From positions 41,314,607 to 41,378,606 of the forward strand of contig NC_084802.1 of assembly GCF_963169125.1 (NCBI RefSeq): 64,000 nt of DNA. The letters are read 5' to 3'. The first letter of the stretch is position 1; every line of letters starts with the position of its first letter. Source of the stretch: Humulus lupulus (Eukaryota > Streptophyta > Magnoliopsida > Rosales > Cannabaceae). The position numbers and the translations under genes are program-made. Below are positions 46,790 to 59,443 of this stretch, one piece after another. The notes beneath the pieces are model-generated. The model searched no databases and was not told where the DNA came from. It was given only the letters and a program-made list of their open reading frames with translations.

Positions 46790-47588
46790 TGTTGACGCCG
46801 TTTTTCGTCAAACAGTGAAAGAAGAGCACTTAAACAAGAATTGATAATGGCCAAATACAACAAAACAAATCAAACACACGATTTTTACGTGGCTCAGCAG
46901 TTAAATCTGTCTAGTCCACGAGTCTCTGTTATTAAACTCAAGATTATCTCTGAAAATTATTAAGCATGAATTCTTCAGAGTTTTCTCTCAAGGTTCAGAA
47001 TTTTCCCCCCTTTTACAATGTTGCATGGCCTCTCAATTTATAGAGAAGGCTGCAGAATACTATCCCACATATTTTGGGTAGTTACTCTTTTTATGAATAA
47101 AATAAATGGCTTTAAATGCCTATAATCAGATATAAAAGGAAACGTCCCTGAAGATCAGGAAACGCATAACTGACCAAATAATATCCCACGATTCCAGGGG
47201 ATTTATATTAATAAATGAGGATTACATCTCATATTTATAATACTTGTTGATATCCAAGGTGGTTATCACGTATCTCTAAGGCTTTAGTCTCCCAGGTTTC
47301 CTGTCACCTTTCGAGCTGGAGACATCTTCCGAGGTCACTCAACCTGTTCGAGATCGTATGCGCGTCGAGCTCGGGAACCCTGATCCGAAGTTGTCTCCGA
47401 AGATGAATGTGTTCCCGGAGCTATCTTTTGAGATCATGAACTCTTCGAGGTCACCATACTCGAGATCGTCCATATCCTGCAAGCTCGGCATATGATCCTG
47501 GAGCTTGCTTCCAACCTTATGAGTCCACTTATTTGCGAATCCAACTTTCGAGGTCATAATTAACATGGCTTGAAATCTGGGTATAACA
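46790..47588 (-). repeat. Element C 3' LTR
   Basis: It runs from TGTTGACGCC to GTATAACA and pairs with 58640-59438. Confidence 0.95.
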
Positions 47589-47602
47589 TTTTTCCCCCTC
47601 AA
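47589..47602 (-). other. Element C polypurine tract
   Basis: Minus-strand TTGAGGGGGAAAAA directly precedes the 3' LTR. Confidence 0.8.
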
Positions 47603-47847
47603 AAGTATTTGTTCGAATCCTAAGAGAAGGAAACTTTTGAACTACTTTCCTTGAGAACTGTACCGTCACACCTTTGAAAATGGACACGCGTCAGCTGGGT
47701 ATTGCTCACTTTTGGTACTCGAGTGCCTTGGAAACACGCCCACGATCGTCCGTCTGACAACTTTTCGGCGTCTTCTTGTCATTGATCCCCATCCGTTCGA
47801 TCTAGTGAGGATTTCACTCGACGCTCCTGATTAATTCCTTTTCCCCA

Positions 47848-47860
47848 CTTATATATACAA
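47848..47860 (+). promoter_or_regulatory. TATA box of the antisense gene in element C
   Basis: CTTATATATACAA stands at the same place as 5108-5120 in element A, about 100 bp before the small upstream ORF. Confidence 0.6.
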
Positions 47861-47961
47861 GACCCCACTCTTCATCTTCTTCTTCACTTTTACCTTCATT
47901 CGCCATAAGCAAAAAAGAAAAACAAACTCAGAGACCTCTTTGCAAAATTCCTATTCTGTGC

Positions 47962-48070
47962 ATGTTTTCTCGACCAAAGAAGAAAAGGAATCCTGGTCTG
48001 TTCGAGTCAGTGAGTTCTTTCCTGCAACCTCTTCTTCAATCGACGATCTCTCTGCAATCGCCATTACTGT
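47962..48070 (+). CDS. Small conserved upstream exon or uORF of the antisense gene (element C)
   Basis: It has 36 open codons starting MFSRPKKKRNPGLF and ends at the donor GTAAGT (48071). It has the same length as in element A, and most differences are at silent positions. Joined to the acceptor before 48555 it would read another frame than the main protein, ending near 48733. Without splicing it would run about 16 codons further. Confidence 0.45.
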
Positions 48071-48308
48071 GTAAGTATGCCATTTTTGTTTTCCATTTAA
48101 AATGTTCTTGCTGTGTATGCTAGTTTACGTTCTTAGCATGATACGATAGGAGGTTTTGATCCGATAGGCTTTTATGCTTTCTAGATTTTCATTCCGGATG
48201 TTCGTCTCTGGTTTATACCCAGTTTTGACGTTTGAGTGTGGTTCCCATTTTCTGGGTTTTGAAATTTTTAGGCAGCGTTTCTTGTACATTAAGTTTTCAG
48301 ATAAAAAC

Positions 48309-48356
48309 ATGGGCTTTGACAAATGTACGAAACCCAAAAACGCTTTTCCTGGCTAA
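48309..48356 (+). CDS. Very short conserved ORF inside the leader intron (element C)
   Basis: MGFDKCTKPKNAFPG with TAA, the counterpart of 5593-5640. Conservation of start, stop and most residues is suggestive only. Confidence 0.25.
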   Translation: MGFDKCTKPKNAFPG

Positions 48357-48554
48357 CCGCCACTCTTCTTTCCCTTGAATTTTGGGATTTTCAAAAAATT
48401 ATCCACGCTCCTTTTCTTTTTCGTGGAATACACGCCCCTGAGTCCTCAATAAGGGTCTTAGTATTTAGTGTCTCGTTCCTAAATCTCCGAGCTCATTCCA
48501 CCGAGCTCGTGATTCTTGCATGCATGGCCCTCACCATTTTTTCTTTCTCGCTAG

Positions 48555-51489
48555 ATGTCACAGAATCTGGAAAGACGGTGGGGGTTATTGCTGGAAATTC
48601 CTTACGAGCCAAAATCTCCGAGCCTAGAATCGCTCTTCGCCCAGAACCAACGTCGGATAAGAGAATACAAGCTTGCACGCGAGCAAGAAGACATTCGAGC
48701 TCACTATCGCCGCCAGATAGACGAGGTCATTGAAAAGAAGAGAAGAGTTCTTCGGGAGGCCCTCTATCCGGAGCCCAATTCAGGACCTAGGCCTATTCCC
48801 CTCGACCCTGCGCTAAAAGTCACTGTTGCGTATCATCCAGGGGAACTCCAGTTTTCCTTAATGGGGGAACCTTCCTCCTCACAGCCGAGGGGAGAGATGT
48901 TCGAGGCCGAGCTCTACTGGAGCACGGTTACCACAACCAGTCAAATATCTGAAATCCTGGCCTTCCATGGCCTTCATTTGTCAGGCACCTTGAAGTGTCG
49001 AGCTCCGACTGGTCAAGAACGGAGCTGCTTCGCCCCTGGCGGCCGTGACGCCACAGTGAAATATGCGGCATGGAGCCAAGAACATATGAGGGCAGGAGCC
49101 TTGCTGCCCTTGAAGTCTTTTTTCAAAGACTTTACTGATTTCGTTGGGTTGGCCCTGTTCCAACTCAACACCAATTCGTACAGGGTGCTGTCTGCCCTGA
49201 GGTCCTTGTACTACGAGCTAGAGTGGGAAGGACCTTCACCTCAAGAGATTTCATATCTCTTTTGTTTAAAAAGTAACCCCTCCCGAGCTCGTGGAGGGGA
49301 TGGTTTTTACTACCTCTCGAGCTACCCCAAGGAGACGAAGGTTTTCGGGGATCTCCCCAACCACCCGCCTGATTTCAAGAGGGCCTTCTTCTGGACAGAT
49401 GGTCTGTCCCCGTCTCGACATTATTCGTTCAGGCGGATTCGTAAGTATTCTCGTTACTTTTATTCTTGAGCTCGCGACTTTAGTTCTTAAATCCATATTT
49501 AGACGAAATGTGTTTCGCTTTTCAGCTAATTATAAGCGTCCCACCCCCAATGAAGCAATGATGAGGCACAGAGAGGCCTTGCTCCAACTTCCTTATGGCA
49601 GGAGGTCTTTCTCGTACCTATTACATGAGGGCAAGCTCCGAGCTTGCGGGTTGTTGGGAGAGGGCCAGTCAACCTCTGATTGGTCCAGTAAAAAATATGA
49701 ACACTGGGAGGAGGTGCCAGTGCCCACAGGTTCTCTTCCTCCGAGGAGAGAAAGGAGGCCATCACTCCCGGTTCGCCTGAGGAGTCCGCGATCTGGGAAT
49801 GAGGCCAATGACGAAGCCTCGAGCTCGGATTTTGATGAAGGTAAAGTCCTTCCTACTTCGAGAATGTGGTCCCCCACTTTGCTAAAACACAGGCCCAATA
49901 GGTTAGTCTCGTGCCCACAGGATAGATTCCACTTCTACATATGGAGTTGGGTAGATGACTGTGTCCATAGGTTTGATAGTGGGCTCGGGAAATACGACAC
50001 CATGTACACCACGGACGAGGTGTGGAATGGGATAGCTGTGCAGTACGGGACCAATGATTATAGGGACCTCTCGAGGTTATCACCTACTTATAGGGAAGGC
50101 ACTCCCCCCGCCTCCTCTGAAGACGGGGGAATTTCATGGTCCCCAACCTCGAGCTCGGGGGAGATTTCTAGTTAGGTTTCTTCTAACATCACTCTATATG
50201 TCTGTTATACTGAAATAACTTGATGTACACTTCTCTTTTACTGACTCACTGTGTTGTGACTTGTGCAGGCGAGATGGACTCCGACCTTGACACCCTTATC
50301 GACAATGCGGGCGCCAAGAGGAGAAAACGCCCTCGGGCGGGGTCACTGAAGGCCGGCCAGCCGGGCAAAGGCTCCAAGAGATCCAAGAAGACACCTCCCC
50401 TTGCCCCGTCGGCTTCGAGCTCTGTTGCTGCGTAAACTGTCCAGGCCAGCGCCTCCACGACAATGCCATCCTCGCAGGCCGTCGCCTCCGCGGTTGCACC
50501 GACTTTGCTGGTTGGTGCCCCTGCCATTGTTGAGTCCCAACCTCCTGTGGTGGGTGAAACGTCTTCTGCTCAACTTTCCAGAAGACCTTCTGCTTCTCGA
50601 GTTCAGAAGCTAACAATCTCCACCCATATGGACTCATATGTGGTGGACAATGCTGCTGGACCTCACGGATCTACGCTGATCTCGGATGTCATGTCCCGGA
50701 TCGGCCAAAGCTATGGCAGTTTCGAAGCTCCCCAGTGGCAGTGCTTAACCGGCACCCGAGACCGCACTGTTCGTTATGAGAAGAGTATCGAGCACACTGC
50801 TGCGGTAAGTATTCTTCTATATTCCTTTTGCTTACATTCATACTGACCTGAGGCTAATGGTGGTTTCTTCCTTTTTTCAGGCTCTTGCCTTCACTGCCCA
50901 GCTCAATTACGAGCTGAACAACGAGATCCATTCGAGCAGGACTCATGCTCAAGAGGCGAAGGACCTCCACCTTAGAGCGAACGACGATCTGAAGACGGCG
51001 AATGCTAAGCTCGAGGCAGTGGTTAAGGAGCGTGAGGACATGGCCAAGGAGCTCGGAAAACTGAGAGCTGAACTCGAGGAGCAAAAGAAAGATAACACCC
51101 AGCTTCGGGAGACCAATAAGAAGCTCGAAGAGGACAAGGCCGCCACCTTCGACATCATAGAGGATGCCAAAACTCGCCTTCTTGCCGAGTACAAAGAAAA
51201 GAAGGAAAAGGCGGTCGACTCAGCCATGTACCGGATGTGGGCTTATAATGAAGATCTGGACACCAGCTTCTTAGGTCCCCACGAGGCGCCGCTTCTTGAA
51301 TGATGGAATGCTCGGCTCGAGAAGGAAGAGGCTAAACAACTTGAGAAGGAGAAGGCTGAGCAGCTCGAGAAGGAAAAGGCTGTGCCGGGCACCGTTTCGG
51401 AGGAAGCTCCGGAGGATAGTCATACTAGTCGTCCTGGGGGGTCCGGTGCCACTGATGCTGAGAAGGCCAAGGAGACTCCTCTTCCTTGA
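48555..51489 (+). pseudogene. Antisense extra gene (aORF) of element C, four exons, two stops
   Basis: Exons are 48555-49440, 49526-50170, 50269-50804 and 50881-51489, with introns of 85, 98 and 76 nt. All have GT-AG ends, and every junction keeps frame. Exons 1 and 2 are fully open (about 510 codons), with the 'putative gypsy type transposon'-like part near residues 175-290 (FKDFTDFVGLALFQLNT ... FKRAFFWTDG). Exon 2 has a basic Pro/Arg stretch and an aromatic-rich segment (FHFYIWSWVDD). Exon 3 begins EMDSDLDT with basic clusters like a nuclear localisation signal (KRRKRPR, KRSKK). Exon 4 is a long Glu/Lys coiled coil. TAA at 50433 and TGA at 51301 break this copy. The product could bind DNA or RNA and oligomerise, but its function is unknown. 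Confidence 0.82.
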
Positions 51490-52390
51490 ATCTGACCTCG
51501 GGGAGATTAGTTATCGGGGTTGCGTCCCCTTATTTCTGAAATTATTTTAATGTATGCCCACGGGGCTGATACAATTTCTTTTACCATTCTTTTATATGCT
51601 TTACATTTCTTGGCTCGAAATATTTTTGCATATTTTTATATTGATGAACCGGTTATGTTTATTTATTCATACAAACATAGTTTGGATTTAGGCTCGAAAT
51701 TCGATGGATTCATGCATAGTTTATTCGAATTATCCGCTTCCGACCTCGTTATTTATCAAGGTAGGATATTACTTTAACCATGAACTCAAAAGTACTTATA
51801 TGGCATGTAATGTGAGTGATTTGGTTATATCTTTTTGCGTAGTCACTTTTCTTCATCCTCAGTTTTTGCTCCGAGGTTGAGAGTTCGAAACTATTTTCTT
51901 TAAGATATTCCAGCCTCGATGTTGACTCATCTCGAAGTATTTTTAGGTTCCAACTTATCATCGATTAATTTTTTGGCTGGTTTGTTCCAAACCTGTTCAG
52001 TTTGCACATCTGGTTAACTCCAAACGTTTTAAGTATTTGATAGTTTGGTTATGTCCGACCTATCTATGCTCGCGTACTTGGTTACATCCAAATACTTTAT
52101 ATATTTTTGATAATTCGGTTTATGTCCGACCTATCTATGCTCGCGTACTTGGTTATATCCAAATACTTTATATATATATATATTTTTATTTTTTAAGCTG
52201 ATGGTATATATACCAATGATGCCCCCTTAGTATCCTATGAGTGTGACCATAGGTTATTAAATTAAGAGAGATTGCAAAAATAAAAAGGAATTACATAGTG
52301 AACAAAATAGACCTTTTATTTGATCAAATTCAAAAACAAACAAACTAGTACAGATAGAAAATCATGGTTATAGGCAACACTTTTCCTACA
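51490..52390. other. Gap between the convergent 3' ends of the antisense gene and pol (element C)
   Basis: Non-coding and AT-rich. It holds the hairpin-like GGGGTTGCGTCCCC near 51515, two copies of the 70-bp unit (52042-52181) and a short TA microsatellite near 52172. Confidence 0.7.
52042..52181. repeat. Two tandem copies of the 70-bp unit
   Basis: The units start near 52042 and 52112 and correspond to the three units at 9333-9542 in element A. They share TATGTCCGACCTATCTATGC. Confidence 0.8.
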
Positions 52391-55300
52391 CTATTGATAG
52401 TAAGGTCTAAGGTGTTCGCCATTCCATGCTCGCGGTATCAGACTCCCATCCAATCTCGCAAGTTTGTACACACCAGGTCGGATGACTGACTCTATCTGGT
52501 ATGGTCCTTCCCAGTTTGGCCCGAGCACTCCAGCTGCTGGATCTCGGGCTGCCAAGAATACACGTCTCAATACCAGATCTCCCATTCCAAACTTTCGATC
52601 TCGAACCCTCTTATTGAAATATCGTGTAGTTCGTTGCTGGTAAGCAGCATTTCTCAGCTGAGCCTCTTCTCTTTTTTCTTCAATCAAGTCTAGGGTTTCT
52701 TCGAGCTGAGTGTGATTGGAACTTTGGTCGTAAATCTGAGTTCGAATTGTTGGGATTTCGACCTCGATGGGCAACATTTCCTCGCAGCCGTATGCTAGAG
52801 AGAACGGGGTATGTCCTGTTAAGGTCCGAGCTGTGGTCCTATACCCCCAAAGGACTTGAGGTAATTCCTCGGGCCATCGTCCCTTGGCTTCTTCCAACTT
52901 TTTCTTCAGAGAACTATTGAGAGTATTGTTAACGGCCTCGACCTGACCATTCGTCTGAGGGTGAGCCACAGATGAAAAACTCTTTATTATGCCATTTTTT
53001 TTGCAAAAGTTGGTGAACAAGTCGCAATCGAACTGAGTTCCGTTATCGGATACGATTTTTCTCGGTACTCCATACCGGCATACGATGTTCTTTACCACGA
53101 AATCAAGGATCTTTTCTGAAGTTATGGTTGCTAATGGTTCAGCCTCCGTCCATTTCGTGAAGTAATCAACGGCGACTACAACATATTTCACTCCGCCTTT
53201 TTCAGTCGGGAGAGAGCCTATTAGGTCGATGCCCCATACTGCGAAAGGCCATGGGGATGTCAACATGGTCAGTTCGGATGGTGGAGCTCGGGGTATCGTG
53301 GTGAATCTCTGGCATTTGTCGCACTTCTTCACATACTCAAAAGAATCTGTTTTAATGGTTGGCCAGAAATATCCTTGGCGTATGATCTTCTTGGACAGGC
53401 TATGCCCCCCGGTGTGGTCTCCGCAGAACCCTTCATGAATTTCTTCAATGATCTTCTTTGCTTCGGGAGGGGTTACACACCTGAGCAGCGGCATGGAATA
53501 TCCTCTTCTGTATAGTTTTCCGTCCACAATGGTGTAACGAGGAAGTTGATACATCAACTTTGGAGCCTGATTTCGATCTTTTGGAAGAATTCCATTTTCG
53601 AGATAGTTAACTATCGGACTCATCCAGGTCGGCTCCGTCTCGATCATACACACATCTTCCTCGTCTGGCTCAGTAATGCTGGGTGTTGACAGGTGTTCTA
53701 TGGGTACAACATTCAGCTCTTCATTTTCGGTGGAGGTGGCGAGTCGAGCTAAGGCATCTGCATTTGAGTTTCATTCTCGGGGAACTTGTTCGATTGCATA
53801 AAATTCAAAATTCTCTAATGCAGATTTCGCCTTCTCCAGATAAACCGCCATTCTTGTGCCACGAGCCTGGTATTCTCCCAAGATTTGATTAACCACGAGC
53901 TGGGAGTCACTGTAGCAATGAATGGCTTTAGCCTTGAGCTCCTTTGCTATTCGTAGTCCCGCGAGTAGAGCCTCGTACTCGGCCTCATTATTCGATGTTT
54001 TAAAGCTGAATCTCAAAGCGGAGTGAAATTTTCTCCCTGCGGGGGTGATCAGAATAACCCCTACCCCCGCTCCATTTTCATTTGACGAGCCATCGACGTA
54101 AAGTTTCCACAGCTCGTGGGCCGTGGTTATTACCTCGTCGTCGACTATACCAGTACATTCCACTATAAAGTCCGCCAATACCTGTGCCTTAATGGTTGTT
54201 CTTGGATGGTAGGTGATCTCAATCTGTCCGAGCTCAACAACCCATTTAAGAAGTCGACCTGAAGCCTCTGGTTTAGACAGGACCTGCCTAAGTGGTTGAT
54301 CTGTCAGTACATGGATGGGATGTGCCTGAAAATAGGGGCGGAGCTTACGAGACGAATGAATTAGACTGAGGGCGAGTTTCTCCATCAATGGATACCTTGA
54401 CTCTGCCCCCAATAATCTCTTACTGATGTAATAGACGGGTTTCTGCACCCTCTCTTCCTCTCGAATGAGCACCGCGCTTATTGCGTGTTCGGTGGTTGAG
54501 AGGTATAGGTACAATACTTCTCCCGTTTCGGGTTTTGACAGGATGGGTGGTTCAGCGAGGAGTCTTTTGAGCTCTTGAAAGGCCAGCTCGCACTCCTCTG
54601 TCCATTCAAACTTCTTACTTCCTCTCAATAAGTTGAAGAATGGAAGGCCACGATCCGTTGACTTCGAGATGAATCTGCTCAGGGCGGCCATCCTGCCAGT
54701 TAAGCTTTGGACATCTTTATGCTTCCGAGGTGAAGGAATATCAATCAGGGCCTTTATTTTGTCGGGATTAGCCTCGATTCCACGAGAGTTGACAATGAAA
54801 CCCAGAAATTTTCCCGAAGATACCCCAAAAGTGCACTTCTGAGGATTTAGCTTCATGTTGTATTTTCTGAGCACGCCAAAGCACTCTTCGAGGTCATCAA
54901 CATGGTTCTTGTTAAGTTGAGACTTTACAAGCATGTCATCAACATAAAATTCCATGTTGTTCCCTATTTTCTTTGAAAACATCATGTTTACGAGCCGCTG
55001 ATATGTAGCTCCAGCGTTCTTGAGCCCAAACGGCATAACATTATAACAGTATAGCCCTTTATCTGTGATGAAGCTCGTATGTTCTTGGTCGGGGGCATGC
55101 ATGGGAATCTGGTTATATCCAGAATATGCATCCATGAATGACATCAGGCCATGCCCCGCCGTGGCATCCACGAGCTGATCAATTCTTGGCAGCGGAAAAC
55201 AGTCTTTTGGGCAAGCTTTGTTGAGATCCGAGTAGTCAATACAGGTTCTCCATGTCCCGTTGGGCTTTGGGACCAACACTGGATTGGCTACCCAGTCAGG

Positions 55301-55522
55301 GTAAAAGGCATCCCTAATGAAATGGTTTGCTTTTAACCTGTCAACTTCCTCCTTTAATGCTTTCTTTCTTTCCTCGTCCAGTTGTCTTCGCTTTTGTTGC
55401 TTCGGGGGAAAGCTTTTGTCTATGTTTAATGCGTGGCTCGCAACATTCGGGCTTATCCCCACCATGTCTGAGTGTGACCACGCGAAGACATCCTGGTTTT
55501 TCTTCAGAAAGCAAATTAATTG
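52391..55522 (-). pseudogene. pol: Element C pol: RT, RNase H, archaeal-type RNase H, integrase
   Basis: The frame has 1,044 codons, the same length as in element A, and reads on from the stop at 55523-55525. RT has YVDDM near residue 190. RNase H is followed by the second RNase H (LYVDGSSNENG near 475). The integrase zinc finger (HEGFCGDHTGGH ... CDKC, here with the Trp that A has lost) and the D, D, E triad (GIDLIG, SDNGTQF, NGQVEAV) are complete. The only break is a TGA at 53771-53773 in the second RNase H, where element A has CAG. It is otherwise intact and lacks a chromodomain. Confidence 0.92.
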
Positions 55523-55525
55523 CTA
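55517..55525 (-). promoter_or_regulatory. Probable translational readthrough signal between gag-PR and pol (element C)
   Basis: TAG CAA TTA on the minus strand is identical to 12885-12893. Neighbouring codons differ silently (GCC/GCA for Ala before it, TTT TTG/TTT CTG after it), while these nine bases do not. Confidence 0.75.
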
Positions 55526-58500
55526 TTTTGCCTCGTCTTGGAGGTGTTTTCCGACCTTCACCTTCTTCGAGGGATCAGCTTCCTCGAGCTGAATTTCTTC
55601 GAGCTCCTCTAGGGGTTCGAGGTCAACTTTCTCCTCAACCCTCGGATCGATATCCTCGTCAATTTCTAGGACTGTTCCGCCTTTATTTTTTATGATAACG
55701 AGTGTTTGAGCGCTCGTTTGTTTCTTTCCCCTCAAAGAAATGCTATAGCACTCCCTACCTGCCAATTGATCTCCTTTTAATGTCCCGACCCCGCTTGGGG
55801 TTGGGAACTTAAGGGCCAGGTGCCTTACAGATGAAACTGCTCCCAGCCCAACCAGGGCGGGTCTCCCGAGCAGTACATTGTAGGCAGATGGTAAATCTAC
55901 TATCACGAACTCCATTATCTTGGTCACCGAGACTAGATAGTCTCCCAAGGTCACAAGGAGTTCAATGGATCCCATACAGGCAGTTCCTTCTCCTGAAAAG
56001 CCGTACAAAGTAGTTGCACACGCCTTCAGGTCGCGAAGGGAGAGTCCCATTTTCTCGAGGGTCGCTTTATAAAGAATGTTGACCGAGCTCCCATTATCTA
56101 TGAGAACTCGGCGGACTCTTTTATTGGCAAGCTGAAGAGTAATAACCAATGGATCATGATGAGGGAACTGAACATGGGAAGCATCCTCCTCAGTGAAGGT
56201 TATCGTTTGTGTTTCGATCCTTTGGCTTTTCGGTGCCCTAGGTTCGGGTTCATAAGGAGACCCGTCCCCTGTCTTCAGCTCGTTTACATATCTCTTTTGA
56301 GCATTTCTGCCCCCTCCTGCGAGATGAGGCCCTCCCGAGATGGTTATCACGTCCTCTCCATCTATCGACGGGGGCCTGTCTTCTTCCCGAGGTCGGGAGT
56401 TATTATTTTGTGCCGTCGAAGGCGCGGCTACTCTCTGGCTCGTAGTAGTCTGTCCAGTACTCTGGTTTTTGACGTACTGCCGGAAGTAACCTCTCGAGAT
56501 CAACCCTTCGATCTCGTCTTTCAGTTGTCGACATTCATCAGTTGTGTGTCCGGTGTCTCTGTGGAACCGGCAATACTTACTGGAATCCCTCTTGGATTTT
56601 TGATTTCTCATTGGGTCCGGACGCCTGAAGGGGACCTGGTTTTCATTAGCCAGGTATATGTTTTCCCGAGACTCGTTGAGCTCGGTGTGCACTTTATATA
56701 CGGAGAAATACCTTTCTCCTTTCTTTTTATTTCCTCCCTCAGCCTCGGTGTTATTTCCCTAGCTCTTTTTCCTCTTGGAGGGATTCTCCGAGGTAGGCTG
56801 TGGAGCTGCTGGGTCAGCCGAGGTTGAGGCGGAGTTAATGTTTATCGTTGTAGTTTCGGTCTGCGAGGTCGCCTTGAGCGTTGACCTCGCCTCATCTACA
56901 TTGACAAACCTCTGCGCTCGTCTGTTAAACTCGGTTATTGACCTCACCGGTTTCCCTTGCATGTCATCCCAAAGGGCACTTCCGGGTAAAACACCAGCTC
57001 GGATAGCCATCAGGTGCCCACTGTCATCCACATCTCGAGCTTGGGCGACCTCCAGATTAAATCTTGTCAGGTAGCTTTTCAGTGTTTCGCCTGGCTGTTG
57101 TCGGACGTTGGTCAAAGTGGATGCCTCTGGCCTGACTCCCACCATAGCTCAGAACTGCTTCTTGAAGTCTCTAGACAACTGTTCCCATGAAGTTATTGAG
57201 TGTTTCTTGTACTTTTTGAACCAACTTTTGGCAGGTCCTGCCAATGATGTTGGAAACAACATGCATCTGAGCTCGTAACCCACGTTACTAGCTCTCATAA
57301 TAGTGTTGAATGTACTCAGGTGACTACATGGGTCAGTTTTTCCTTCAAACGTTGGGATGTGAGGAATCTGGAATCCCTGAGGAAATTGAGTGTTGGAAAT
57401 ATGTGGAGCAAACAGCTCGAGCTCCTCATCAGAGTCCTCATATCGACCATTTTCTCGTTCATTCTTTAAAAGCCTAAAGGCTTTTTCGAGCTGATCGATC
57501 CTTGCTTGGACTGGGTCAGTAGGAGGTGTTGTCTGGAATTGACTGTCATTGATCGTGATTCCAGGCTCGCGTCTCCGTGAGGGATCTCTACGCTTATTCA
57601 AGTGATCCCTCAGGTCCGGATTTGTCTGATCTCCCCTCCCCCTACTCTGATTCAGATGACTTCGCAGGTCAGGACGATTCTTGCAACTTCCAGTATTTTT
57701 ACGACCCCGATCGTTCTTACTGACGGACCTGGTCTCTCCGGGCTCATCACTGGTGAAACTCATTGATCGGTCATTTCGTGATGGATTCTTCCCATGTCGT
57801 CTCGTCTCCGCAGTGCGAGACCGAGACGTCTGACTTTTCTCGGATGGTACGCCTCTCCGCTCCTGGAATGTCTCCCTGTTTCCTTGTCTTTCCCCTGTAC
57901 GCCCTTGATCCTGATCTTGAATAGGTTGAGCGTTTCTGCGGGGAGGTGAAGGATATCTTATGGGAGACGGAGGGAACCGTATAGGCGACGGTGGCTATCG
58001 CCCTTGTCGCGGCCTAGAGGGGCCAGAATTTGCCCGAGATAGGTCAATTGCATTCGGTGCACTCCCAGGTACCTGAGTCCGAGCCTCAGCAGGGGTTCGG
58101 TTATTCTCAGTTCCTAGAGGCACTTCGACAGGTGGGTTAGGCGGGACTCGAGCTCGGGTACTCCTCTGTGGCCTAGGAGGAGCAGATGGCTCCGCTGGTA
58201 CCGGAGGTTGAGTCGGCCTCCTTGTGGCAGCATTTTTTCGTGGACGTCCACGGGGCCTCTGGGGAGGAACATGCACGTCCCTTGGAGGAGGGACTTGTTT
58301 TTCGTGCGGAGGCGGGGGCTGAGCCACCTGTGCCTCTGCGGCCATCCTAGTCAACTCCTCATTCCGTTTGTTGGCCTCTGCCAACAGCTGTTTTAATTGC
58401 CGGTTTTCCAGTTCTACAATAGGAACGTAACGCTCAGGATTGTAGTACATATCCTCATCCCTTGGTGGAGGCGGTGGTCCCCGGGAATCAGAGGACCCAC

Positions 58501-58591
58501 TTCTCTCCTCAGCACCCAGGTTCTCCATGGGTTGTTTTCCAGGACGCCTTGGGTAGCTTTCATCAGGGGTGTTCTGATTGTTTGTGGCCAT
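55523..58591 (-). pseudogene. gag: Element C gag-protease
   Basis: ATG 58591 (MATNNQNTPDE) opens 1,022 codons in one frame to the shared TAG at 55523. The Pro-rich N-terminus includes VAQPPPPHEKQVPPP, followed by an Arg-rich region. The capsid-like part lies near residue 430 (FPTSLAGPAKSWF), the zinc motif near 670 (YCRFHRDTGHTTDEC) and the protease near 828 (VLIDNGSSVNIL). In-frame stops are at 57995 (TAG where A has CAG), 57149 (TGA where A has AGA) and 56759 (TAG where A has GAA). The ATG lies 28 nt after the primer site. Confidence 0.88.
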
Positions 58592-58618
58592 GGCTTTTTC
58601 AGGGATGAATGCTTAAGG

Positions 58619-58636
58619 CTCTCAATGAAAGCACCA
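58619..58636 (-). other. Element C primer-binding site
   Basis: Minus-strand TGGTGCTTTCATTGAGAG, three bases inside the 5' LTR. The tRNA is not identified. Confidence 0.6.
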
Positions 58637-58639
58637 AAC

Positions 58640-59438
58640 TATTGACGCCGTTTTTCGTCAAACAGTGAAAGAAGATCACTTAAACAAGAATTGATAATGG
58701 CCAAATACAATAAAACAAATCAAACACACGATTTTTACGTGGTTCCGCAGTTAATTCTACCTAGTCCACGAGTCTCTGTTATTAAACTCAAGATTATCTC
58801 TGAAATTTCTTAAGCATGAATTCTTCAGAGTTTTCTCTCAAGGTTCAGAATTTCCCCCCCTTTTACAATGTTGCATGGCCTCTCTATTTATAGAGAAGGC
58901 TGCAGAATACTATCCCACATATTTTGGGTAGTTACTCTTTTTATGAATAAAATAAATGGCTTTAAATGCCTATAATCAGATATAAAAGGAAACGTCCCTG
59001 AAGATCAGGAAACGCATAACTGACCAAATAATATCCCACGATTCCAGGGGATTTATATTAATAAATGAGGATTACATCTCATATTTATAATACTTGTAGA
59101 TATCCAAGGTGGTTATCACATATCTCTAAGGCTTTATTCTCCCAGGTTTCCTGTCATCTTTCGAGCTGGAGACATCTTCCGAGGTCACTCAACTTGTTCG
59201 AGATCGTATGCGCGTCGAGCTCGGGAACCCTGATCCGAAGTTGTCTCCGAAGATGAATGTGTTCCCGGAGCTATCTTTCGAGATCATGAACTCTTCGAGA
59301 TCACCATACTCGAGATCGTCCATATCCTGCAAGCTCGGCATATGATCCTAGAGCTTGCTTCCAACCTTATGAGTCCACTTATTTGCGAATCCAACTTTCG
59401 AGGTCATAATTAACATGGCTCGAAATCTGGGTATAACA
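58640..59438 (-). repeat. Element C 5' LTR
   Basis: It matches 46790-47588. Its inner end reads TATTGACG instead of TGTTGACG, so the terminal dinucleotide has mutated since insertion. The minus-strand TATA box CTATAAATAG is kept near 58882-58891. Confidence 0.93.
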
Positions 59439-59443
59439 CCTAG

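Larger units (their letters stand above)
46790..59438 (-). mobile_element. Element C: second copy of the Tat-lineage family with antisense gene
   Basis: LTRs of 799 bp each bound a 12,649-bp element flanked by CCTAG (46785-46789 and 59439-59443), inside the 3' LTR of element B. It has the same layout as element A: minus-strand gag-PR and pol, and a plus-strand gene with introns between pol and the 3' LTR. By eye about 20-25 LTR differences (roughly 3%) make it somewhat older than A. The gag-pol frame has no frameshift, only stops. It is the innermost and thus the youngest member of the nest. Confidence 0.95.

Noticed and set aside
48323..48733. 136-codon plus-strand ORF overlapping the start of the antisense gene in C
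   Set aside because: It is an out-of-frame overlap. Element A has a stop early in the same frame, and it lacks the coding pattern of the main frame.
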